A stretch of DNA of 64,000 nt from G963677325 sp963677325 (lineage in GTDB: Bacteria; Bacteroidota; Bacteroidia; Bacteroidales; Prolixibacteraceae), in NCBI GenBank assembly GCA_963677325.2, contig CAXXGM010000014.1:186001-250000 (forward strand), in the 5' to 3' direction. Shown here one piece after another: positions 55,459 to 63,256 of the stretch (positions within the stretch are counted from its first letter, which is position 1; each line of letters begins with the position of its first letter). The position numbers and the translations under genes were made by a program. The notes beneath the pieces are model-generated. The model ran no database searches and had not been told where the DNA came from. It worked only from the letters and a program-made list of their open reading frames with translations.

Positions 55459-55749
55459 GAAAGGCTGTAGCTGGGTTTCAGGGAATTTCAGGTTTCAAGG
55501 TTTCATGCCTTCGCAACCGTTGAAACATTGAAACTTTGGAACTTGAAACATTTGAAATTTTGAAACCTCCACCTAAAGCCTAAAGCCTAAAGTCTAAAGT
55601 CTAAAGTCTAAAGTCTAATTTAACTTCTTGTTAACAAACAATGATTCTGATGTTGAAACCGATTGAGTATATTTGCATAATTTTTTTAAAAATATCATAG
55701 TTTGCCTTTGGGCAACAAACCTATTGTATAACATAAAAATCCTGAAGAA
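55459..55749 (+). repeat. Enolase leader region with TTGAAAC-type and CTAAAGT repeats
   Basis: 55480-55565 is a run of 7-9-bp GGTTTCA / TTGAAAC words in both orientations. 55571-55618 is six or seven CTAAAGC/CTAAAGT heptamers, the longest array of this family in the window. A TATATTTG -7 element at 55668-55675 suggests an eno start near 55682; no TTG is at the ideal distance. Confidence 0.75.
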
Positions 55750-57051
55750 ATGTTCATCGTAAAAGTATTAGGAAGAGAAATCCTGGATTCACGCGGAAAT
55801 CCAACCGTCGAGGTAGAAGTTACTCTTGAAAGCGGAATTATCGGCCGTGCCGCCGTTCCATCCGGCGCCTCCACAGGTGAAAACGAAGCCCTTGAACTTC
55901 GTGATGGGGATAAATCCCGTTATCTTGGCAAAGGTGTACTGAAGGCAGTTGATAATATCAACAAGAAAATTGCCGAAGAAATCATCGGCATGAGCGCACT
56001 GGATCAGGTTGCTCTTGACAAAAAACTCATTGCACTGGACGGAACCAAAACCAAATCCAACCTTGGAGCCAATGCAATCCTTGGCGTTTCACTGGCAGTC
56101 GCAAGAGCGGCAGCAACTTACCTTGATATGCCTCTCTACCGTTACATCGGCGGCGTGAATGCAAAAACACTTCCCGTTCCTATGATGAACATCATCAACG
56201 GCGGTTCCCACTCAGACGCTCCTATTGCTTTCCAGGAATTCATGATCCGTCCGATCGGCGCTCCATCTTTCCGCGAAGGTCTTCGGATGGGTGCAGAAGT
56301 TTTCCATAACCTGAAAAAAGTACTTCACGACCGTGGTCTCAGCACCGCTGTTGGTGACGAAGGCGGATTCGCCCCAAAACTTAACGGAACAGAAGATGCA
56401 CTGAACAGCATCATCGAAGCCATCAAAAAGGCAGGGTACAAACCAGGCCGTGCCGAAGACGGCGGTGATGTTTCAATAGGTCTTGACTGCGCTGCTTCTG
56501 AATTCTATGAAAACGGTATTTACAATTATACCAAATTTGAAGGCGCTACCGGTGCAAAACGGACCCGTGAACAACAGGTTGATTTTCTTGCTGAACTCGT
56601 TTCCAAATTCCCGATCGATTCAATTGAAGACGGTTGTTCTGAAAATGACTGGGACGGATGGGTGATGCTGACCAAAAAAATTGGCGACAAATGCCAGTTG
56701 GTAGGTGACGATTTATTTGTAACCAACATCGAATACCTGAAAAAAGGCATCGAACTCGGCGCCTGCAACTCGATCCTGATCAAAGTAAACCAGATCGGCA
56801 CACTTACCGAAACCATGGATGCCATCGAGATGGCTCATCGTGCAGGATACACCAGCGTGACCTCTCACCGTTCAGGCGAAACAGAAGATTCTACCATTGC
56901 CGACATCGCAGTAGCGACCAACAGCGGTCAGATCAAAACCGGTTCATTAAGCCGCTCCGATCGTATGGCCAAATACAATCAACTATTAAGAATTGAAGAA
57001 GAATTAGGTGATACCGCAATCTATGGGTATAAGAAAGTAAAGAAAGCTTAA
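55750..57051 (+). CDS. eno: Enolase (phosphopyruvate hydratase)
   Basis: A 433-residue Mg2+ enzyme of glycolysis converting 2-phosphoglycerate to phosphoenolpyruvate. Landmarks are ILDSRGNPTVEVEV, PSGASTGENEALELRDGD, GDEGGFAPKL with the catalytic Glu, IEDGCSENDWDGW, VGDDLFVTN, LIKVNQIGTLTET with the catalytic Lys, and SHRSGETEDS. Codons are more biased than in neighbours (many GAA, GGC, ATC), as for highly expressed genes. Confidence 0.98.
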   Translation: MFIVKVLGREILDSRGNPTVEVEVTLESGIIGRAAVPSGASTGENEALELRDGDKSRYLGKGVLKAVDNINKKIAEEIIGMSALDQVALDKKLIALDGTKTKSNLGANAILGVSLAVARAAATYLDMPLYRYIGGVNAKTLPVPMMNIINGGSHSDAPIAFQEFMIRPIGAPSFREGLRMGAEVFHNLKKVLHDRGLSTAVGDEGGFAPKLNGTEDALNSIIEAIKKAGYKPGRAEDGGDVSIGLDCAASEFYENGIYNYTKFEGATGAKRTREQQVDFLAELVSKFPIDSIEDGCSENDWDGWVMLTKKIGDKCQLVGDDLFVTNIEYLKKGIELGACNSILIKVNQIGTLTETMDAIEMAHRAGYTSVTSHRSGETEDSTIADIAVATNSGQIKTGSLSRSDRMAKYNQLLRIEEELGDTAIYGYKKVKKA

Positions 57052-57073
57052 ACCTGATTTTTCCCTGAATATT

Positions 57074-57103
57074 AAAAGGCGCCTTTTGCAGGGCGCCTTT
57101 TTT
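57074..57103. terminator. Terminator of eno
   Basis: Stem AAAAGGCGCC / GGCGCCTTTT followed by T, 23 bp past the eno stop codon and 21 bp from the convergent queF stop codon; may serve both. Confidence 0.85.
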
Positions 57104-57124
57104 ATTTATGAATCTTTTACCTGA

Positions 57125-57595
57125 CTACCTGTTATCCACTTTTTCAGGATACAGATCGTGATTCATCAGGCGATAGGTGGCAACCTCCTCGTATTTTGTT
57201 CCCGGTTTACCGTAATTGCAATAGGGATCGATGCTGATGCCACCCCGTGGCAGAAATTTCCCCAAAACTTCGATGTAAAGCGGATCAAGAAGACTGATCA
57301 GATCTTTCATGATGAGGTTGACACAATCTTCATGGAATCCACCATGATTCCGGTAACTGAATAGGTAAAGCTTGAGGCTCTTGCTTTCAACCATTTTGAC
57401 ATGAGGAATATAGCTAATATAGATAGTTGCAAAATCAGGCTGGCCGGTAATGGGACAAAGTGAAGTAAATTCAGGGCAATTGAACTTAACCCAGTAAGGC
57501 ATCTCCGGATGTTTGTTGTCGAAAGTCTCCAGCAACCCCAGATTTAGAGTAAATTCATACTTCGTTTCTTTTCCTAATCCTTTAAAGTGGTCCAT
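57125..57595 (-). CDS. queF: NADPH-dependent 7-cyano-7-deazaguanine reductase
   Basis: A 156-residue short-type QueF that reduces preQ0 to preQ1. Catalytic Cys is in FTSLCPITGQPDF, the QueF motif in MVESKSLKLYLFSYRNHG, and a GGISIDPYCNYG segment follows. It overlaps the queC end by 14 bp and is the last gene of the yhhQ-queC-queF unit. Confidence 0.96.
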   Translation of the reverse strand: MDHFKGLGKETKYEFTLNLGLLETFDNKHPEMPYWVKFNCPEFTSLCPITGQPDFATIYISYIPHVKMVESKSLKLYLFSYRNHGGFHEDCVNLIMKDLISLLDPLYIEVLGKFLPRGGISIDPYCNYGKPGTKYEEVATYRLMNHDLYPEKVDNR

Positions 57596-58244
57596 CAGCT
57601 TTCAGTTTTAAATAGTTCTCCAATCCCCTGCTGCGCAGTTTACAGGAGGGACAATGGCCACAGCCATCTCCCGCAATTCCATTGTAACAGGTCACGGTTT
57701 TAGTTCTTACCAGATCAAAAATACCCAATTCATCTGACATTTGCCATATTTCACTTTTATCTTTCCACATCAGCGGAGTATGAATTTTATAGGGATAATC
57801 CATTGAAAGATTTAAGGTCTGGTTGAGGGATTGGATAAAATCATTCCGGCAGTCAGGGTAACCGCTGTAATCAGCCTGTCCGACGCCTGTAACAATATTT
57901 TGTATTCCCTTGCTCTTGGCAAAAATGGCGGCATAAGTGAGGAAAAGCATATTTCTGCCTTCAACCAGGGTATTGGGAGGACGATTCTCTGGCTTTTCAG
58001 CTTCAACTTCCAGCTCTTCACTCGTGAGAGCATTTTCCGTGAGCTGGCTCAACAGATCTATTTTAAAGACATTCAGTTGTACTCCGGCTATCTCTGCAAT
58101 TTGCCGGGCGGCCTCCAGTTCAATCCGGTGGCGCTGGCCATAGTCATAGGCGATGGCACAAACCTCGGAAAAATTCCTTCTGGCCCAGAACAAACACGTG
58201 GTGGAATCCTGCCCTCCTGAAAATACTACGAGCGCTTTAGTCAT
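57582..58244 (-). CDS. queC: 7-cyano-7-deazaguanine synthase
   Basis: A 220-residue ATP-dependent PP-loop enzyme converting carboxy-deazaguanine to preQ0. PP-loop VFSGGQDSTTC; CYNGIAGDGCGHCPSC carries the four zinc cysteines; GVGQADYSGYPDCRNDF is family specific. It is 5 bp after yhhQ. Confidence 0.97.
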   Translation of the reverse strand: MTKALVVFSGGQDSTTCLFWARRNFSEVCAIAYDYGQRHRIELEAARQIAEIAGVQLNVFKIDLLSQLTENALTSEELEVEAEKPENRPPNTLVEGRNMLFLTYAAIFAKSKGIQNIVTGVGQADYSGYPDCRNDFIQSLNQTLNLSMDYPYKIHTPLMWKDKSEIWQMSDELGIFDLVRTKTVTCYNGIAGDGCGHCPSCKLRSRGLENYLKLKADGPL

Positions 58245-58249
58245 CTGAA

Positions 58250-58930
58250 TCAGATCTGGCTTATATGGAAGGGATTGTATGAAATGGAATCATCAAAAGT
58301 ATCAATTCCTTCTATCGACTTGACTTTTTTCACGACAAGAATTGTAAGCGGAAGGATTATAATTTCATAAGCCGTCTTTAAAAACGCCTGCGTGACAATC
58401 ATGGCCAAAATGAGATTGGGAGGAAACATCCCTGCAAATGCAACCGTTATAAAAATCAGGGAATCGGCAGTTTCCCCAAACAGTGTAGAAAGGATGGCCC
58501 GCACAGAAAAACTTCTTCCTTTCATCAGAATCTTCACCTTACTCATCACAAAGGCATTGATGAAAGAACCGGTGAGATAGGCCAATAAACTGGCAACCAC
58601 AATCCTTGGTGCAAATCCAAGGATGGTAACAAAAGCCTGCTGACTTTTCCAAAACGGGGCGGCGGGAACTGCGATCCCGAGCGTAAAAAATAAGGCAGCC
58701 AGGATGTTGACTCCAAATCCGGTCCAGATGATTAATCTTGCTTTCCGGTATCCCCAAACTTCGACGATGACGTCATTAAGAATATAGGCAATGGGAAAAA
58801 TCAGCACACCGGCAGGCGCTGACCACGGCCCTATCATAATGATTTTGGTAGCTAAGAGATTGGAGATCAAAAGGCAGGTTGCGAATAAGATACCGGCCAG
58901 CATGTACAATACGGAAACTTGTCTGTTCAT
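58250..58930 (-). CDS. yhhQ: Queuosine precursor transporter (YhhQ/DUF165)
   Basis: A 226-residue inner-membrane protein with about six helices (LYMLAGILFATCLLISNLLATKI, VLIFPIAYILNDVIVEVWGYRKAR, LFGETADSLIFITVAFAG). It imports preQ0/preQ1-like precursors. The ATG at 58930 is chosen over an in-frame start at 59002, because the extra 24 codons would run through the riboswitch that ends 3 nt before 58930. First gene of the queuosine unit. Confidence 0.93.
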   Translation of the reverse strand: MNRQVSVLYMLAGILFATCLLISNLLATKIIMIGPWSAPAGVLIFPIAYILNDVIVEVWGYRKARLIIWTGFGVNILAALFFTLGIAVPAAPFWKSQQAFVTILGFAPRIVVASLLAYLTGSFINAFVMSKVKILMKGRSFSVRAILSTLFGETADSLIFITVAFAGMFPPNLILAMIVTQAFLKTAYEIIILPLTILVVKKVKSIEGIDTFDDSISYNPFHISQI

Positions 58931-58933
58931 AAT

Positions 58934-58963
58934 CTTGTTTTTTACGTGGTGTTCAAGCACACG
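58934..58963 (-). ncRNA. PreQ1-I riboswitch (translational)
   Basis: Minus-strand CGTG (58960-58963) pairs with CACG (58945-58948) as P1. The loop TGCTTGAACAC contains CTTG (58954-58957), which pairs with CAAG (58934-58937) as P2 of an H-type pseudoknot, across TAAAAAA (58938-58944). AACAC before P1 and the A-run before P2 match the preQ1-I layout (compare the Bacillus queC aptamer). It ends 3 nt before the yhhQ ATG, so ligand binding would block initiation. Confidence 0.78.
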
Positions 58964-59431
58964 GAGCGAGACACTCAGAATTCGATGCAAAAATAAGAAC
59001 AATATTTAAATCTTTTATCAATTCTTCCTTTTGATCAGACAATGATTTAATGAGAAAATAATGTAAAACTTCAGTTTTAAATACTTTCTGGATGCACTCA
59101 GATTCTATGAATATGAACAGCCAGGCGCCTGATGAAGAAGATTATGGGATGTTCGGATACATTGAAAAGAAATAAAGTTCTGCGTGATTACCTGCTGGAA
59201 TTCAAAAACATTCTTACTTGTGACAAATTTCTCCTGATTCATTACTTTTAGAATTTACTATTCTCTTACCATTAAGAAATTATTGGTCGCTGCAATAAGA
59301 AATCATTAAAACTGTTCAATGACATTCATGTACATAATTATTTCTCTTATTTTTGATTGTCCAATTTATTTACTTCATTTAACTGTTTGATCAGAAGCAA
59401 AGATTCACTCTATATTAACGAATATTTTACC
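58964..59431. other. Divergent intergenic region
   Basis: Holds the queuosine operon promoter and that of the aldolase genes, neither located precisely. A 22-codon ORF (59107-59175, MNMNSQAPDEEDYGMFGYIE) is too short to call. Confidence 0.35.
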
Positions 59432-60562
59432 ATGGACAAAAATATCAGGGAGCTTATTGAAATATCTCATTTTTATGGCAAAGACAAAGCTTACGTAATT
59501 GCCGGAGGTGGAAACACTTCATTTAAAGATGATCAGCACATCTGGATCAAATCCAGCGGTGTTTCATTGGACACCATCGGTGAAGAAGGTTTTGTATGCC
59601 TTTCCCGTGAGAAACTCAAAGTCATTGCACTTAAATCATACAGTGCCGGTTCCGGTCAAAGGGAGGCAGAAGTTAAAGAGGACCTGAACAACGCCATTGT
59701 TTCCAAAGGGAATAAGCGGCCTTCGGTGGAGACTTCGCTGCATGAAGTGATCGATTACCGCTTTGTAGTCCATACTCATCCCACCAAAGTCAATGGAATG
59801 ATGTGTTCAAACAATGCAAAACAAGTGTGCATGGATTTATTTGGGCAGGAAGCTCTTTTTATTCCATACACCGATCCGGGATACGTTCTTTTCAAAAAAG
59901 TAGAAGCCGAGATTAAAGGTTTCAAAGCGAAACAGGGATATTCGCCAAAAATGATTTTCCTGGAAAATCACGGAGTATTTGTGTCGGCAGATACAACGGA
60001 GGAGATTATAAAGCTCTATACCCTGATCATGCAGAAACTTGATTCCCGCATTCAGGTCAGATTACCCTCTGACAAGCATCAGTCCTGGTCATCTGTATTA
60101 ATTGAAAATATTAAGGAACTTAATCCAGGCTATTCATCACTTTCAGCATCAGGAAGATCCAGTGACCTGATCAAACATTTTGTAAATACCGCGAATAGTT
60201 TCAGAAAGGCAGATACCGGTTTTTCGCCGGACGATATTGTTTATTGTAAAGCGCATTACCTCTTCCTTGAGAAAAAAGAGAATGAAACGGCACAGACGGA
60301 GGATGCCAAACAGAAAATCGATGCCTATCTGTTAAAATACGGATACCTGCCGAAAGTTTTGGCTCTTGAAGGAGAAGGAATAATCGCAGTGGAAGAGAAT
60401 ATAAAGTCGGTCGAAAATGTACTGGAAGTCTTTACCAACATTCTCAAGATCAGTTTCCTTTCAGAAAACTTCGGCGGTCCTAAGTTTATGAACCAGGAAC
60501 AAATCGCCTTCATCGATAATTGGGAAGTGGAAAATTACCGCAGGAAAATGGCTAAAGCATAA
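59432..60562 (+). CDS. Class II aldolase/adducin family protein (RhaD/YuxG-like)
   Basis: About 376 residues from the ATG at 59432. The N-terminal class II aldolase domain has AYVIAGGGNTSFKD, metal-binding HTHPTKVNGM and FLENHGVFVSA. The C-terminal part ends GPKFMNQEQIAFIDNWEVENYRRK, as in the aldolase half of bifunctional rhamnulose-1-phosphate aldolase/lactaldehyde dehydrogenase proteins. Probably cleaves a phosphorylated ketose or a related sugar acid; the substrate is unknown. It is 13 bp upstream of a second aldolase gene. Confidence 0.85.
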   Translation: MDKNIRELIEISHFYGKDKAYVIAGGGNTSFKDDQHIWIKSSGVSLDTIGEEGFVCLSREKLKVIALKSYSAGSGQREAEVKEDLNNAIVSKGNKRPSVETSLHEVIDYRFVVHTHPTKVNGMMCSNNAKQVCMDLFGQEALFIPYTDPGYVLFKKVEAEIKGFKAKQGYSPKMIFLENHGVFVSADTTEEIIKLYTLIMQKLDSRIQVRLPSDKHQSWSSVLIENIKELNPGYSSLSASGRSSDLIKHFVNTANSFRKADTGFSPDDIVYCKAHYLFLEKKENETAQTEDAKQKIDAYLLKYGYLPKVLALEGEGIIAVEENIKSVENVLEVFTNILKISFLSENFGGPKFMNQEQIAFIDNWEVENYRRKMAKA

Positions 60563-60575
60563 AAAACAAAATATT

Positions 60576-61877
60576 ATGAGCTCTCTTGACATCAGATTAA
60601 TGCACCCCCGCGATCAGATTATTGTGATCATCAGCAGGATCTACAGGAAAGGTATGACCACCACCTCGGGCGGCAATGTTTCAATTATCGATGACCAGGG
60701 AGATGTCTGGATTACCCCCTCAGGAATTGACAAAGGAAATCTGCGTGCTGAAGATATTAATTGCATTAAAGCGGACGGCACCATTACAGGGAAACACAAA
60801 CCTTCCTCTGAATATCCTTTTCATCGGGCCATCTATAAAAATCGTCCTGAACTGAAAGCAATCATTCATGCCCATCCGCCGGCATTGGTTTCCTTCAGCA
60901 TCGCGCACATCATTCCTGACACCAACATTGTTCCGCAGGCCAAACATGTTTGCGGTCCGATCGGCTATGCCGGTTATGATGTTCCGGGAAGCGAAGCTCT
61001 TGGAGAAAAGATTGCAGAGGTGTTTGTAGAAGGGTATAATGCTGTAATCATGGAAAACCATGGGACGGTCGTTGGCGGAACTGACATGAAGGATACCTAC
61101 CAGAGGTTCGAAACTCTTGAATTCTGCGCAAGGACAATCATCTACGGCAAAACAATAGGTAAAGTAAAATCTTTGTCCGATTCTCAAATTGACACCTTTG
61201 AAGCTCAGATCCCTGCATTGCAGCCTGAAATGACAGAGGTAGCCTATCCATCGGATGAGAGGGAAAAACGGGAAGAAATCATTCGTATTGTAAGAAGAGC
61301 CTGCGACCAGGGTTTGATGATCAGCACCTATGGGACCGTTTCCGTCAGGTGGCGTGAAGATGATTTCCTCATCACGCCTACCAATGTGCTCAGATGGGAT
61401 ATCTCGTTGGATGATATTGTGCAGATAAAGGGAGGTAAACGTGAGCCGGGAAAATTGCCAAGCAGAGCTGTGTGGCTCCACCAGGAAATTTACAAACGCA
61501 ATCCTCACATTAATTCCATTATCATTACCCAGTCTCCCTATTTGATGGCCTACAGTGTCACCGGAAATAAATTTAACGTTCGGACTATTCCTGAAAGCTG
61601 GATATTTCTTCAGGATGTATCCAATGTACCCTTCGGGAGCCAGTTCGCGGGTGAAAAGACCATACCCGGATTAATCTCCAAAGACAATCCGGCCGTCATT
61701 ATCGAAAATGATGCGATCCTGGTAACCGGCGATAAACTGCTGCAGACCTTCGACAGACTGGAGGTCGCGGAATTCAGCGCGAAATCATTGGTCATGGGCA
61801 TGGTTCTCGGTGAATTAAAACCAATAGGTGACAGTGAGGTTGAGGATTTGAGAAAGAAATTCTTAAGTGGTCATTAA
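60576..61877 (+). CDS. Tandem class II aldolase protein with a degenerate second domain
   Basis: A 433-residue protein with two class II aldolase domains. Domain 1 (about 1-215) is complete: TTTSGGNVSIID, HAHPPALVSF and IMENHGTVVGG. Domain 2 (about 225-430) keeps the fold (STYGTVSVRWREDDFLITP) but has TQSPYLMAY where HAHP is expected and IIENDAILVTG in place of ENHG, so the metal ligands are lost. The second domain is probably structural or regulatory. It is paired with the aldolase gene just upstream. Confidence 0.85.
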   Translation: MSSLDIRLMHPRDQIIVIISRIYRKGMTTTSGGNVSIIDDQGDVWITPSGIDKGNLRAEDINCIKADGTITGKHKPSSEYPFHRAIYKNRPELKAIIHAHPPALVSFSIAHIIPDTNIVPQAKHVCGPIGYAGYDVPGSEALGEKIAEVFVEGYNAVIMENHGTVVGGTDMKDTYQRFETLEFCARTIIYGKTIGKVKSLSDSQIDTFEAQIPALQPEMTEVAYPSDEREKREEIIRIVRRACDQGLMISTYGTVSVRWREDDFLITPTNVLRWDISLDDIVQIKGGKREPGKLPSRAVWLHQEIYKRNPHINSIIITQSPYLMAYSVTGNKFNVRTIPESWIFLQDVSNVPFGSQFAGEKTIPGLISKDNPAVIIENDAILVTGDKLLQTFDRLEVAEFSAKSLVMGMVLGELKPIGDSEVEDLRKKFLSGH

Positions 61878-61970
61878 CGGTCATTCATAGTCATTCGATT
61901 CGATTTCACTTAAGATCCGAATGGCAAAACAAATGCAGCTAATGTAAAACCCAATGAATGACAACAAAGC

Positions 61971-62201
61971 TAATGATGCGAAGCCTAATGACGCGAAGCC
62001 AATGACCGTGAAGCATAATGACGCGAAGCCTAATGGCAGCAAAGCCTAATGACAGCAAAGCCTAATGACGCGAAGCCTAATGACAGCAAAGCTAATGACG
62101 CGAAGCCTAATGACAGCAAAGCCTAATGACGCGAAGCCAATGACCGTGAAGCATAATGACAGCGAAGCATAATGACCGTGAAGCATATTGACTGCAAACC
62201 C
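61971..62201 (+). repeat. Tandem array of 15 units, 15-16 bp (TAATGACGCGAAGCC type), upstream of the symporter gene
   Basis: Fifteen contiguous units of three alternating variants (TAATGACGCGAAGCC, TAATGACAGCAAAGCC, AATGACCGTGAAGCA). It ends 12 bp before the symporter start codon. Clearly related to the array at 49775-49961; both are preceded by a CAATGA...ATGACAACAAA-like flank. Confidence 0.92.
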
Positions 62202-62212
62202 AATGACTATTA

Positions 62213-63217
62213 ATGATGTTTTCTAAATTTATAACCACTCTTTCCAAAGCCGGATTAAATGGATTCTTCTTCCTGTTGATCGGAACGATTTTCCTTGCGT
62301 GGTTATTCCCTTCGATAGGCACAGACCAGAGCCCATTACAATTACCAAAGATTGCAGAATACGGAGTAACACTTATCTTTTTCTTCTATGGATTGAAACT
62401 TAATCCCAAAAGCCTGATTTCTGACCTGAGCAACTGGAAACTGCATCTCTTGGTTCAACTCTCTACTTTTATCCTGTTCCCGGTCACAGTGCTGGTCATG
62501 AAAATGGCTTTCCCCGTCTATTTCTCCACGCTTCTTGGATTGGGGATTTTCTACCTGGCCACATTGCCCTCCACGGTATCTTCCTCCGTGGTCCTTGTTT
62601 CCATAGCAGGGGGAAATCTCCCTTCGGCCATTTTTAATGCAAGTATCTCAAGCATAATCGGAATATTCATTACACCAGTCTGGATGAGTGGAATGCTCGA
62701 GAAAACATTGGGTAATTTTGAAATTGGACATACGATATTAAAACTTTGCCTCGAGGTTTTGCTTCCGGTGGTCCTTGGACTGTTGCTTCACAGAAAACTT
62801 GGAGCCTGGGCTGCCCAATACAAAACTGCCTTGCGCCATTTTGACCAGTCCATTATTTTATTTATTGTCTTTACCTCTTTTTGTGAATCTTTCTCGGGAA
62901 AGATGTTCGACGGATTTCCTCTGCAGCAATTATTCCTGTTGGGAGCGCTGATGTTGATCTTCTTCCTGCTTGTTTTCGGTTTAATGGACCTGTTTTCTGT
63001 CTGGTTAGGTTTTAACAGAGCGGACCGAATCACAGTAATATTCTGTGGTTCAAAAAAATCACTGGTCCAGGGAGCTGTAATGGGAAAGGTGATGTTTCCC
63101 GATCAGGCCATGCTTGGAGTGGTTCTTCTGCCATTGATGCTGTATCATGCTCTTCAGTTGTTAGCTGGCAGCACGATTGCCAAAGCAATGGGAAATAAAA
63201 AGATAGAAACGAAATAA
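62213..63217 (+). CDS. Bile acid:sodium symporter family protein
   Basis: A 334-residue membrane protein with about ten helices. FLAWLFPSIGTDQSPL, GVTLIFFFYGLKLNPKSL, LSTFILFPVTVLVMKMAF, LATLPSTVSSSVVLVSIAGGNLPSAIFNASIS and IFCGSKKSLVQGAVMGKVMF match the SBF/YfeH-like branch (SBF-like CPA superfamily, DUF4137-type). It is a sodium-coupled transporter of an organic anion, substrate unknown. The start is ATG at 62213 or 62216, directly after the tandem array. Confidence 0.88.
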   Translation: MMFSKFITTLSKAGLNGFFFLLIGTIFLAWLFPSIGTDQSPLQLPKIAEYGVTLIFFFYGLKLNPKSLISDLSNWKLHLLVQLSTFILFPVTVLVMKMAFPVYFSTLLGLGIFYLATLPSTVSSSVVLVSIAGGNLPSAIFNASISSIIGIFITPVWMSGMLEKTLGNFEIGHTILKLCLEVLLPVVLGLLLHRKLGAWAAQYKTALRHFDQSIILFIVFTSFCESFSGKMFDGFPLQQLFLLGALMLIFFLLVFGLMDLFSVWLGFNRADRITVIFCGSKKSLVQGAVMGKVMFPDQAMLGVVLLPLMLYHALQLLAGSTIAKAMGNKKIETK

Positions 63218-63256
63218 TATATTATTTTCGCTGGTAATCTGTTAAATCCTTAATCC

